Assembly: GCA_000474255.1 (NCBI GenBank)
Contig: BATO01000044.1
Coordinates: 1-50,372 of the forward strand
Direction of reading: 5' to 3'
DNA: 50,372 bases
Source of the DNA: Aquipseudomonas alcaligenes MRY13-0052
Lineage (GTDB): Bacteria > Pseudomonadota > Gammaproteobacteria > Pseudomonadales > Pseudomonadaceae
Shown here: positions 1 through 10,000 of the stretch, piece after piece
Layout of the letters: the number at the start of each line of letters is the position of its first letter
Numbering within the stretch: position 1 is the stretch's first letter
Translations under genes and position numbers: made by a program
Notes under the pieces: generated by a model
Databases searched by the model: none
Told to the model about the DNA's origin: nothing
The model's input: only the letters and a program-made list of their open reading frames with translations

Positions 1-346
1 CGGTCGTCGTCCAGCGCATCCGGGATGCCGTCCTTGTCCAGGTCCGGCGGCGTGCTGTTCTTGTCGTTGGGGTCGAAGCCCAGCTGGATTTCGATGTCGT
101 TGGACACACCATCGCCATCGCGGTCGGTGTCGGCGTTGTCGCCGATCTTGTCGCCGTCGAGGTCGCTGCTTTCCTTGGGATCGTCCGGGAAGGCGTCCTG
201 GGCATTGGGCACGCCGTCGCCATCGCGGTCGTCGTCCAGGGCGTCCGGGATGCCGTCCTTGTCCATGTCCGGCGGGGTGCTGTTCTTGTCGTCCGGGTTG
301 TAGCCGAGCTGGATCTCGTAATCGTTGGAGATGCCGTCGCCGTCGC
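1..346 (-). repeat. 225-bp tandem repeat encoding TSP3 units
   Basis: The bases from 1 to about 120 recur, with scattered substitutions, at 226 to about 345, an offset of 225 bp or 75 codons. Both copies encode the segment with IQLG, DKNSTPP and DKDGIPDAL. The repeat keeps frame and probably continues beyond the window, so the TSP3 tract has grown by segmental duplication. Confidence 0.85.
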
Positions 347-2147
347 GGTCCGGGTCGAGGTTGTCACCAATGCCGTCGCCATCCAGGTCGCAGAGCAGGC
401 CGAAGTCGACCTTGCCCAGCGCGGCCAGGTCCTGGCGCGCCTGGGCCTGGGTTTCCAGACTCAGGTTCGCTGCCACGGCGCCACCGGTGAGCTGGGAGGC
501 GTACTGCTGGGTCAGGTTGCCACGGGCGTAGACGAAGCCGGCCACCGTGGTATTGGAGCCCAGCGCGACGTTGCCTTCGGCCAGCACCACCAGTTGCGAG
601 GGGTCACGGGCCTGGCCGGAGGCCTCGGCGTTGAGACGGGCCTGCCAGGGCAGTTCGAGGTTCTGTGCCACGTGCAGCCGCACCGTGCCGGCACCGCGCG
701 GAACGATGCGTGCCTCGCTGGCCAGGGTGAGTTTCTCGATCCAGTAGTCACCGGCGGACAGTTCCAGGGTGCCGCGGTAGCCCACTTCCAGCTCCCGCAG
801 GCGATACGCGCCCGGCTTGGTGAAGCGTGCCGTGGCCATGCCGGCGACATTCAGCCGGCGCCACTCGGTGCGGCTGCCGTCCATCACCTGCGTGGCGCCG
901 TAGCCCAGGTCCTGGTTGAAGCTGGAGCCGGTCTTGAGGAAGGCCGGCAGTTGCGGCACGGGGGCAGGCGTGTAGCTGGGCTGGCAATCCTGGGTGCCGC
1001 AGCTGCGGGCCAGGGAGGCGAAGCTGCTGTCGACCCGGCTCGCCGGCAGGTAGGCGGAAACGCCATCACGCAGCTGGGCGTTGAGCCCGAAGCTGATGCG
1101 GCCGCCAGCGGTATGGCTTTGCAGGCCCTTGGCGAAGGCCGCGGTGCACTGGCTCGGCTGCGTGGTGGGCGGCGTCACCTGGGGCACGCTCTGGCCATTG
1201 CGCGGGTCGCTGCCCGCCAGGCGCTCGGCTTCGTCGTCGTAGCCGTCGCCGTCGGTATCCTCATCGAACAGGTCGAGCACACCGTCGCCATCCAGGTCGC
1301 GGCGCTCGCTGCATTGGGTGTTCCAGCCCAGGGTGGCGATGGCGTCCATGCGCGTTTCGATGCGCGCGGCGGTGTCCACCACGGCGTTGCGGGCGTTGAG
1401 TCCGCCGCGCAGGCGCGAGGCGAAGGCCCCGCGGTAATCCCCTTCCACATAGGCCAGGGCGCCGACGGTGGCGGACGACTCCAGGCTCAGGTTGCCGCGA
1501 ACGAAGAGCTGCAACGCTTCGGCGCTGCCCTCGCCGTTGACGCTGGCCTGGTAGGGCAGGTTCAGCGATGAGCCGAGCATGACCCGGGCGTTGCCGCCGG
1601 TGACCAGCAGCTGGCTGTTGGAGGCCATGTCCAGCTGGCCGATCCAGTAGCGCCCGGGGGCCAGGGTGACCTTGGCGCCATAGCCGATGCTAAGGCGCTG
1701 GATGTAGTAGGCCTGGTGGCGGGCGTTGAAGGTCAGGGTGCCGCCGGCGTCGACGTTGACGGTGCGGTAGCGGTTGAGTTCGCCGCCGCCCGCTTCGCCC
1801 ACGCCGAGATAGCCCAGGTTGAGGTCATGCTCGCCCTTGATGGCGGGCAGGGTCAGGCCGGCGAAGCCGGCGGCCTCCAGGCCGCTGGCCTGGCAGTCGC
1901 GGCTGCCGCAGCTGGGGGCGCCCCAGGGGTTCTGTACGCGGGGGGTGTCGATCAGTTGGCTAGGGTTGCCTTGCAGCGTGCCGCCCCACTGGAAGACGAC
2001 GCCGCCGGCGCCATGGGTCTGCAGGCCACCGGTGAACAGGGCGCGACAGGACTCGGCCGCCTGCGCCAGGCCGCCACTGGTCAAAAGGAGCCATGCCAGC
2101 CCCGCCAGCAGCTGGCACCGCTTGCCCTGCCCCCCCAGCATCCCCAT
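1..2147 (-). CDS. Secreted protein with duplicated N-terminal domain and thrombospondin type 3 repeats (partial, runs off the left edge)
   Basis: I do not recognise a named family. The ATG at 2147 opens a Sec signal peptide (basic n-region GQGKR, hydrophobic core LLAGLAWLLLT, likely cut after AQA at about residue 30). Two homologous beta-rich domains follow, at residues ~32-275 and ~333-583. Both contain GLQ(T/S)H near the start, a C-x(3)-DCQ pair, a Y-W-I strand motif and LP(W/Y)QA. A short Asp-rich calcium-binding stretch (DLDGDGVLD, DTDGDGYDD) lies between them at residue ~283. From residue ~585 canonical TSP3 repeats (DGDGI, DAFPDDP, DKDGIPDAL) continue past the window edge, so the C-terminus and any anchor are unseen. 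The gene starts 84 bp after the preceding PPIase-like gene with no terminator between, so co-transcription with the giant-protein operon is likely. The repeats suggest a calcium-stabilised extracellular protein; a role as partner of the giant protein is inference. Confidence 0.85.
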   Translation of the reverse strand, partial: MGMLGGQGKRCQLLAGLAWLLLTSGGLAQAAESCRALFTGGLQTHGAGGVVFQWGGTLQGNPSQLIDTPRVQNPWGAPSCGSRDCQASGLEAAGFAGLTLPAIKGEHDLNLGYLGVGEAGGGELNRYRTVNVDAGGTLTFNARHQAYYIQRLSIGYGAKVTLAPGRYWIGQLDMASNSQLLVTGGNARVMLGSSLNLPYQASVNGEGSAEALQLFVRGNLSLESSATVGALAYVEGDYRGAFASRLRGGLNARNAVVDTAARIETRMDAIATLGWNTQCSERRDLDGDGVLDLFDEDTDGDGYDDEAERLAGSDPRNGQSVPQVTPPTTQPSQCTAAFAKGLQSHTAGGRISFGLNAQLRDGVSAYLPASRVDSSFASLARSCGTQDCQPSYTPAPVPQLPAFLKTGSSFNQDLGYGATQVMDGSRTEWRRLNVAGMATARFTKPGAYRLRELEVGYRGTLELSAGDYWIEKLTLASEARIVPRGAGTVRLHVAQNLELPWQARLNAEASGQARDPSQLVVLAEGNVALGSNTTVAGFVYARGNLTQQYASQLTGGAVAANLSLETQAQARQDLAALGKVDFGLLCDLDGDGIGDNLDPDRDGDGISNDYEIQLGYNPDDKNSTPPDMDKDGIPDALDDDRDGDGVPNAQDAFPDDPKESSDLDGDKIGDNADTDRDGDGVSNDIEIQLGFDPNDKNSTPPDLDKDGIPDALDDD

Positions 2148-2231
2148 AGTTCGTCCGTCCACTGTTGTACAGGCTGCCCTGCCGTTTCCCTATGCCGGCA
2201 CCTATCGGCCGGCTCTTCGCAATCGGCTCAT

Positions 2232-3101
2232 CTAGCGCGAGCTGTATTGCACCTTCACCTGGCGCGTCGCCTCTTCACTCAGGCTTTTCACCGCCTGTTT
2301 GAGGGCCTGCGGCGCCAGTTTCTCGCGTATCTCGCCACTCACTTCCGACAGCGGCCTGGCCGGCAGGCGCTCCTCGGCGGTCACCCGCACCAGCAGCATC
2401 TGGCCGTCCACGTAGAGCGGCGCGATGCTGCCCGCCTGGGTGGGTTCCACCAGGCTGCGCAGGGGCTGCTCCAGCAGTTCGGGCTTGATGCGGTTGCTGC
2501 GGTATTCCAGCGGCTTGCCGGCGGCGCGCCAGGCGGCCACCCGCTTCTGCCAGTCGTTGCCCTGCACCTCGGCACCGCTGAGCAGTGCGATGAGTTCGGC
2601 GCGCTGGGTTTCATCCAGCTCCTGGTCGCTGGTGATGATTTCGAAGCTCTTTTCCACGCCGCCGCCGAATTCCTCGGGGTGGCGCTGGTAGTAGTCGGCC
2701 ACCTGCTCGCTGGTCACCGGCTCCGGCGTGGCGTGCTGCTCCAGGTAGTGGCGCACCAGCAGTTCTTCGCGGTAGGCCTGGGCCTTGAGGTCCAGCTGGG
2801 CGCGCTCGCCGGCATCCAGTTCGCGCTCGGCGAGCAGGGCCATGGCGCGGCTGGCCACCAGGCTGTCGAGGATCTTGCGTTCCACTTCGTCGTTGGCGAA
2901 CAGCGGTGCCGACTCGCCCAGGGTGCGCTCGACGGTCAGCTCCAGCTGGGCCCGGGTGATGGGGCTTTCGTCCACCGTGACCAGGGTCGCCGACGGCTCG
3001 ATCGGTACCTGCGCCAGGGCCTCGGCACCGTCGTCGTCACGGCAGCCGGCCAGCAGCAGCGCCGCCAGCAGGCAACCCAGCGTCCACTCAACCCGCGGCA
3101 C
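2232..3101 (-). CDS. Periplasmic lipoprotein with degenerate parvulin-type (SurA/EpsD-like) PPIase region
   Basis: A 289-residue lipoprotein. I chose the GTG at 3101 because it sits 8 bp after a strong AAGGAAGG ribosome-binding site and gives a compact lipoprotein signal (MPRVEWTLGC, then LLAALLLAGC, lipidated Cys20); longer versions put an Arg/Pro-rich run before the signal. It overlaps the upstream PPIase gene by 14 bp, indicating translational coupling. The helical N-terminal half (VTVDESPITRAQLELT, then LVASRAMALLAERELD) matches the SurA-N/EpsD-type chaperone fold. The parvulin part (residues ~155-255) has lost the usual HILL, QGGDLGW and FGFH(V/I) signatures that its neighbour keeps. It is therefore probably a chaperone without isomerase activity. 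Asp2-like residues after Cys20 do not occur (it is Arg), which favours outer-membrane sorting. A role in folding the giant secreted protein is inferred from operon position. Confidence 0.82.
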   Translation of the reverse strand: MPRVEWTLGCLLAALLLAGCRDDDGAEALAQVPIEPSATLVTVDESPITRAQLELTVERTLGESAPLFANDEVERKILDSLVASRAMALLAERELDAGERAQLDLKAQAYREELLVRHYLEQHATPEPVTSEQVADYYQRHPEEFGGGVEKSFEIITSDQELDETQRAELIALLSGAEVQGNDWQKRVAAWRAAGKPLEYRSNRIKPELLEQPLRSLVEPTQAGSIAPLYVDGQMLLVRVTAEERLPARPLSEVSGEIREKLAPQALKQAVKSLSEEATRQVKVQYSSR

Positions 3102-3966
3102 GGTCTTCGCCTTCCTTGGCGGCAGTGCCCTCGGCAGGGGCCGGGGGCGTCTTGCGGTCGATCTTCGCCGCCTTGGCCAGGCGCTCCAGTTCGGCCTGCT
3201 TGGCCTCCTGGCGCAGTCGATAGCGGATGTCGCCACTGACCGCTTCGAACGGCTGCTTCACCACCTGCGGCCCTTCGATCACCTTGATCACGTGGAAGCC
3301 GAAGGGAGTGACCACGGGCTCGGACAGCTCGCCCGGCTTCATGGCGAATACCTTGCCGCTGAACGCCGGGTCGATGGCGCCTTCCTGCAGCCAGCCAAGG
3401 TCACCGCCCTGCTTGGCGGACAGCTGGTCCTCGGAGAAGGTGGCGGCCAGCGCGGTGAAGTCCTCGCCGGCGTTGATCCGCGACTGCACTTCCTGGGCCT
3501 TGCTCAGCAGGGCCTGGCGCTCGTTCTCGCTCATGCCGGGGTTGGTGCGCAGGAGGATATGGGCGACGTGCACCTTGCGCGCCTGGAACTGGTCGGGGTT
3601 GGTGGCGTAGAAGTTGCGCACCGCTTCGTCGGTCACCCGCTCGCGGAGGAACTCCTCGAAGTAGCGGCTGATCAGCATCTGCTTGCGGAACTCGGCCACC
3701 TCGGTCTCCACCTGCTCGGCGGGGAGCAGGCCCTGGGCTTCGATCTGGCCGGCCAGGCCTTCGCGCTCCAGGTACTCGTCCAGCTCGCGGCTGACCCATT
3801 CGGCGTTCTGCGCCGGAACCCGCTTGAACTTGAGGAAGGCGTCGAACTGCGCCTGGGTGACCGGCTTGCCGTTCACCTCGGCGATGGAATCGCTGGAGGA
3901 ATCACAGCCCGCCAGGAGCAGGGCCAGGATCGAGGACGCCAAGGCGAGGCGTGGGAACTGCTTCAT
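3088..3966 (-). CDS. Periplasmic parvulin-type peptidyl-prolyl cis-trans isomerase lipoprotein (SurA/PrsA/EpsD-like)
   Basis: A 292-residue protein predicted to catalyse prolyl isomerisation and chaperone exported proteins in the periplasm. The signal ends in the lipobox LLAGC with lipidated Cys21, followed by Ser-rich DSSSDS. Residues ~28-128 form the helical SurA-N-like segment (VNGKPVTQAQFDAF). Residues ~131-232 are a complete PpiC/rotamase domain with VAHILL, FSED, SAKQGGDLGW, MKPGELSEPV and TPFGFHVIKV, matching the active parvulin domain of SurA. A charged Ala/Lys/Glu tail closes the protein. ATG 3966 follows AAGGTGG at 6 bp spacing. The gene begins 89 bp after the giant-protein gene on the same strand and overlaps the next PPIase-like gene. 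That context suggests it assists periplasmic passage of the giant protein; the link is inference, the enzyme family call is firm. Confidence 0.92.
   Translation of the reverse strand: MKQFPRLALASSILALLLAGCDSSSDSIAEVNGKPVTQAQFDAFLKFKRVPAQNAEWVSRELDEYLEREGLAGQIEAQGLLPAEQVETEVAEFRKQMLISRYFEEFLRERVTDEAVRNFYATNPDQFQARKVHVAHILLRTNPGMSENERQALLSKAQEVQSRINAGEDFTALAATFSEDQLSAKQGGDLGWLQEGAIDPAFSGKVFAMKPGELSEPVVTPFGFHVIKVIEGPQVVKQPFEAVSGDIRYRLRQEAKQAELERLAKAAKIDRKTPPAPAEGTAAKEGEDRAAG
3110..3117 (-). promoter_or_regulatory. Ribosome-binding site that decides the GTG start of the second PPIase-like gene
   Basis: On the minus strand the site reads AAGGAAGG, a near-ideal Shine-Dalgarno, 8 bp before the GTG at 3101. 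It lies inside the 3' end of the upstream gene. Confidence 0.7.
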
Positions 3967-3972
3967 GGATCA

Positions 3973-3987
3973 CCACCTTAATAAGGT
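3973..3987 (-). promoter_or_regulatory. Ribosome-binding site partly inside a small inverted repeat
   Basis: The Shine-Dalgarno AAGGTGG (3973-3979, minus strand) precedes ATG 3966 by 6 bp. Its 5' half is also one arm of ACCTT-N3-AAGGT (3975-3987), a short hairpin that could modestly restrain translation of the PPIase gene. The stem is only 5 bp, so a regulatory role is uncertain. Confidence 0.4.
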
Positions 3988-3998
3988 CAAATTCCTTT

Positions 3999-4014
3999 TA
4001 TCGCGGGTGCGATA
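3999..4014. other. Short inverted repeat between the giant gene and the PPIase gene
   Basis: TATCGC (3999-4004) and GCGATA (4009-4014) form a 6-bp stem with a 4-base loop, 42 bp past the giant-protein stop. On the minus strand it is followed by AAAAGG rather than a T-run, so it is not a convincing terminator. It could be an mRNA processing or stabilising structure, or an operator; nothing decides between these. Confidence 0.4.
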
Positions 4015-4055
4015 TACAGGTCGGCCACAAACAGGGGTGTGACTCGACTCACAAA

Positions 4056-7000
4056 TCAGCTAGGAACGATATCAATTGGCCATTTCGGCTGGTTCTGGAA
4101 GCCTCGGAACTTCACCGAGATCGCCTTCACGCCGATCGGTACCTCGCCCAGGCGTTTCACCTGCCCGGTCTTCAGGTCGACGAAGCCGAGGCTGCGACGC
4201 ACATTACCGTCCACTTCATCCTCCACCAGCAGCATGGCGCCACCGGCCTGGGGCATGTCGTCCATGGAGAGCACTTTCGGGGCGCTGCCGAAGCCATCGC
4301 CGAAGGTAAGCTCGGCCAGGGTCACCCAACCATTGTTCGCACTCAGGCGGCTCAGTGAGCAGCCGTTCAGCAACAGGGGCTCGCCCTGCCATTGAGCTAG
4401 GCCGGCGCCGCAACGGAGGTCCGCCTCGTGCTGGGAGAGGACCTGCACCTCGTTCTGGCCCCAGGAGGTGCGACGGAGCTGGCTCAGCGTGAGGAAATCC
4501 TGGTCATCGATGTTCTCGGACATGAGCATATAGGCCAGGTTGCCCCGGGCATCGTCCAGCAGCTGCCCGCTGGGACTGGCCCAGGCGCTGTCGTCGAGCC
4601 GCCCCAGGGAAGGCAGCTCATACGCCTCGTAGCCGAAGCCTTCCGAAGAGCCTGAGGTCGCCGTCCAGAGGTCGCCGTTGTTATCCACGTCCAGGCTGAC
4701 ATACCAGCCATTGAGATCACCGGCCGTCGTCATCGGCCCGGTGAAGCCGGACTGTTTCAGCACGCGGCTGGTTTCCATGCCGTCGGCATCTTCCAGCCCG
4801 AACACCTCGAATTCCGGCAGGGACGCGGGGTCGCTCGGGTCGCTGCCCACCTGCACTTCCAGGGCATCGTTGAAACCGTCGCCATCGCTGTCCGGGTTGC
4901 TGTCGCTGGAGCCGTGCTGGGCTTCGGCGGCGTTGCACAGCAGGTCCAGGTCGTCGTCGCGGCACGGTGTGAAGTTGACGAGACGCTCACGATCGGCGGC
5001 AGAGATGCCCTTGAGCGCGTTCTCGCTCAATCCCTGAAGCACACTGGCCATGTCCTGGGCGCCGGCTTCGGCGTTTTCAACGGCCAGGAACGACATCACC
5101 ACGCGGTGCTCGTTGGCAGGTATCTCGAAGCGATAACCGATGCGCCAGCTGTAGTAGGCATCGCTGTACAGCTCGTCGCTGTTGAGCGAGGCGCGCCCTG
5201 CCGGGTCCGCGAAGACATGCACGGTGGAAATCGGGCCCGGCATGTTGCCCTGCTCTCCATAAGTCAGCTTGCGCAGGCTCAGCCAGCTGTCATCGGCGGT
5301 GAGCTGGTCGTCGCCGCTGGAAGTCTGCTGCAGGTTGCCCGGCCCCCAGTAGTGCGGGCGAGAACTGAGGATCGGAGCGATGGTCCGGGCCTGGCCGCTG
5401 ACGTTGTAGTAGCGGTCCAGCACCCGCAGGAAGCTGCGGCCGGTAGCCGGCGCGTAGTACTCGCGGCTGACCAGCAGGCCTGCGTCCACCGCCTTCAGCG
5501 GCGAGCGCCAGATCGGCTCGTCGCCCATGCGGCTATAGAGCTGGGGCTGCAGCGGTGCGGCCTGCACACGCGCCGCCACCCCTGCCTGCGAGTTGCCGAG
5601 GCCTTCGAGCTCCAGGGCATATTCCACGCCGAGGTTGCCGGACCCATCAGTACGCTGGATGCGCACGCGGCCATTCTGCTCGACGAACAGGCTCAGGCCG
5701 GCCTCCATCTGCATGGAGGGGGAATCGCCTTGGCCCAGCGGGAGGCGGTCGTCGGCACGGTTCTCGGGGTCGGTGCCGTCCGCGAACAGCTCGTCACCGT
5801 CGCCACGGCCGCCGCCATCGCTGTCGAATTTGTTCGGCGACAGGCCCAGCTCCAGCTCCAGCTTGTCGGGCAGGCCGTCACCGTCGCCGTCCAGCAGGCG
5901 CGGGTGAGTGCCCTGGCGGAATTCCTCGATATTGCTCAGGCCGTCGCCGTCCTCGTCGCCATCCGGGCTGGTGCCGTCCATGCCGTACTCGACCTCGAAG
6001 GGGTCCTCCATGCCGTCATCGTCGCTGTCGCGCTTGTCCGGGCGGGTGCCGTACTGGCGCACTTCCTGGTAGTCGTTGAGTCCATCGCCGTCGGTGTCCG
6101 CCTTCAGCGGGTCGGCGTTGTTCTCCACTTCTTCGCGGTCGTTCAGCCAGTCACCGTCGGTATCCTGGCGGGTCGGGTCGGTGTGGTGCAGGCGCACCTC
6201 GTCGGCATCCGACAGGCCCTCACCGTCGGTGTCGGAGCTGTAGGGGTTGGTACCGTGCTCCTGCTCTTCCAGGTTGCTCAGGCCATCATCGTCCCAGTCT
6301 TCGCCGGCCGCTTCCGGGTTGGCTTCCAGCGGCGCCGGGCCGTAGTTCAGCTCGAAGTAATCGTCCAAGCCGTCGCTGTCGCTGTCGATCACGTCCAGGC
6401 GAGTGCCGAGCAGGGTCTCGCGGATGTCCGAGAGGCCATCGCCGTCGGTGTCCGCGTGGCCCGGCAGGCGGTCGACGTCCATCCGGTAGTTGCCTTCGGC
6501 CGTGGGCACGTAGGTGACGGTGTAGCCATGCAGGTCGAAGTTGCAGTAGCCGCTCTGCTGGATGGCGTAGTCCGGGTAGACCAGACGGCCATTCACACTC
6601 GGCAGGTTCTGCGAATCCACGGCGCCGTACCACTCGCCATGGGCGAAGCGGGTACGGGTCTGCAGGCCGCAATGCCAGCCATTGAGCGGCAGCTTGTAGT
6701 AACGGTTTTCGATGCGGCCGTCACGGTGGATCACGGTCTGCACGTCTACCAGTTCGTCGCTGCTCACGCCCTCGCGACCCCAGTCGGTCCAGGTGAGGAC
6801 CAGGCGGTCCGGCAGCGTGGCCAGGTGGAAGGCCTGGCTGCCCTGGTCGTTCTCCACCAGGCGCTGCAGCGGAATGTCCTGGATGCCGTTGCTGCCGCCG
6901 ATCTCCACCTGCTGGTCATGCACACGGATCGTCAGCGCCTTGTCGGCGAAGGCGAAGTCAGCGGGCAACTGCAGGTCGAGCTGGGTGTTGGGGTCGTCGT

Positions 7001-10000
7001 AACGCTGGCCGAGGTCGCCGCTCAGGGGCTCGACATAGTTGTCCTCGCCACCCAGCATCACATCACCGGCGTCGTAGGACCCGTCGATGTTCAGCTGCAC
7101 GGCCTGTTCGGCGTGCACCGGGTAACCCAGCACGTCCTTGTCGAGCTTGATCAGCCACTGCGCATTCTCGCGGCGGTTCAGGTCCTCGAAGAGGAAGCGA
7201 CCATCGGCACCCGTGGTCACGGTGCTGGAGTCGCCCAGCAGGCGCGCCATGAACGCCGGGACTTCGCCGCCCTGATCCTGGTTGCGACTGAGGCTGACCT
7301 GGACATCCGCCAGGGGCACGCCCAGTTCGTTGACCACGCGACCGGCGATGCTGCTCGGCGGCACTGCCACCACGTCAAGCTCCAGGGTCTGGCGACCAAC
7401 GTTGTGGTTGCTGTCGGTGGCGCGGACCTCGAAGCGCACGGTGCCCTCGCCCGGCAGGGTCAGCTGCTGCTGGTGCTGGCCGACGCCGTTGAACACGGCC
7501 TGCTGCTCGCCGTCCATGAGCAGTTCGACCTCGCCGACGATGCCGGCGTCCTGCACGTCGAAGGTCAGGGTGATCGGGTCGCCCGGGTAGAACGGGCCTT
7601 CGCTGTGGGCGATGCTCACGCTGGGCGCCTGGGTGTCGGGCACGCTCGGCTCGGGGTCGCGGCCATCGGGGATGCCGTCGCCATCGACGTCCGGGTTTTC
7701 CGGGTCGAGGCCCAGCGGAATCTCGTCGGCGTCCGGCAGGCCGTCGTTGTCGGAGTCCACCAGGTCGCTGAGGTTGACCAGGTCCTGGACCTCTTCCTGG
7801 GTCACGCCGACGTCTTCGAAGGTGGCCGACGCCAGTTCACGCAGCACACGCTCGGCTTCGGTACGGCTGTAGTTCTGCACGGCGTAGTGCATCAGCACCT
7901 GGCGGCTATGGGGCTTGAGCGTCAGGTTGTACGTCACCGCGTAATCGTCGCCACTGCGCATCACGAAGGTCGGGCGCACCTTGGCACTGGCGCTGCTGAA
8001 CAGCAGGCCCACGGCCGGGTCGCCACCGCCATTGCTGCCGTCGTCGGTCAGCAGCCAGTTGTCGGCCGTGGTGAAGGCCTGGTCGCCGCTGGACGTAGCG
8101 ATGGTGTAGGTGGAGCCATCGGAGCCGAGGTTGCCGTTGATCCGCACCGGGATGGTCAGTTCCTGGTCGCCGGTGTTCTCGATGCGCTCGATGAAGCGCG
8201 CGTAGCTGCCGCTCTCCGGTACGTAGATGCTGCGGCTGACCTTGAGTACGCCGTTGCCCATGGCCTGCGCAGGCAGCGTCACTTCGCGGCCGGCCAGGCG
8301 CAGCAGGCCCGTGCTGATGGAGGGGAAGCCCTGCTCGTTCACCGTCAGGTACTGGCCGCCGTCATAGGCGTCGCTGGTGCCGTCGTTGATCGTCCCGTTG
8401 CCCTGGATATCCCAGCGGTAGCCGTTGTTGAGGTTGTAGGCGAACCCGACGTTGCCCTCGTAGCTCAGCTCCGCGTCGGTGATGGGGTCACGGACCTGGC
8501 GAGGCAGGGCCTTGAGCACCAGCGGTTCGACGCGAACGTCTTCCGAGTCCACCGGCACCTGTGCCAGCACCTGGGCAAACATGGGTTGCTTGCCGAACAG
8601 CGCGGTGGCCTGGACCTTCAGCGCCGTGTCGGTGGTCAGCACCTGGAGCTGGTAATGGCCCTGGGCGTCGGTGGTGGTCTCGATGCCTTTCACCCGTACC
8701 AGGGCGCCGGCGATGCCTTTGCCCAGCACGTCCTGCACGCGACCGGAAACCTGCAGCTCGGGCACGGTGGCGACGGCCACGGTCAGGTCCGCAGTGCGCA
8801 CGTTGCCGTTGCTGTCGGTGGCACGGACCTGCAGCAGGGTGCTGTCCTGGTTCGGCAGGATCACGGTGAAGGTCTGGGTGCCGCCGCTGGTGCGGGTTTC
8901 GCGCAGCAGGCCGTCCTGCAGCAGCTCGACCTTGGCCACCAGGCCGTTGTCGCTGATCAGCGCGGTCACGTCCAGCGGCTGGCCGCCGTAGCGACGGGCC
9001 GGCTCCAGGGGCTGGAAGGTGACGTTGGGCGCGGTGGCGTCAGGCACCAGCGGCTCGCTGTCCTTGCCGTCCGGGATGCCGTCGTGGTCGCTGTCCGGGT
9101 TGGCCGGGTCGGTGCCCAGGCGCGCTTCGTCGGCGTCGCTCAGACCGTCTTCGTCCTGGTCGTAGAAGGCGAAGAAGTTCACCACCTTGCCGGCCAGGGT
9201 CGGGTCGAGGTTGTCCAGGCCCAGGCCCTTGAGGCTGCGCAGGCGAGCGCCGGTCTGCATGGCGGCATCGGCCGAGCCTTCCAGGGTGGAGAAGTGCATG
9301 ACCACGCGGCGTTCGCCCGCCGGGATGCGCACCTGGTACTCCGCCAGCCATTGACGGCCGTTGCGGCTGACCAGGCTGGTGCCCTGGCGACGGTTGGCGT
9401 TGCCGCCCAGCACCTGCAGCAGCACCGGACGGGTCGGCGTGGCGGAGTCGCGCAGCGCCAGGTAGTCGTCGGCGATGGTCAGCTGGTCGTCGCCACTGCT
9501 GGTGACGATGGCGGTCTGGGCGTCGTTGGCACCGTAGTAGGACTGCAGGCGCAGGGTGACCACCTGCTCGGTACCGCTCGGGTTGTCGAGGATCTCCAGG
9601 TAGCGGGCATAGGCACCACCTACGCTGGGCACCAGCACGCGGCGGCTGACCACTAGGTTGCCCAGGCGGCGCCCTTCGTAGTGGTACTCGCGGCCGTTGG
9701 CGCTGCTGGTGGCATGGTTGTAGGAGTAGCCGTACTGGTTGCCGTTGACGAACAGCTGGTTGGCCCAGTAGTTCGGGTCCACCGCGCCGCCGGTGGTGGA
9801 GCGCAGATCGCCACTGTAATAGAAGTTCCAGTCGCGGTTGTTCTCGTCCTTGGCGGTGCGATAGCCATTGATGTTCGCGCGGTCGTCGGCGGCCACCTTG
9901 GGATCGGTGCCATCGACGAAGCGTTCGTTGATGTCGCGGCGGCCACCGTTGTCGCCGTCGGCCTTGAGCGGGTCGCTCGGCGGCGTGCCCAGCACTTCCC

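Noticed and set aside
2194-2213. GCCGGC inverted repeat between the second PPIase-like gene and the TSP3 gene as a terminator
   Set aside because: The stem is only 6 bp, with an 8-base loop and no T-run on the minus strand.
3102-3236. Longer form of the second PPIase-like protein starting at 3236
   Set aside because: It adds an Arg/Pro-rich run read from the neighbouring gene in another frame and destroys the lipoprotein signal; GTG 3101 has a strong ribosome-binding site.
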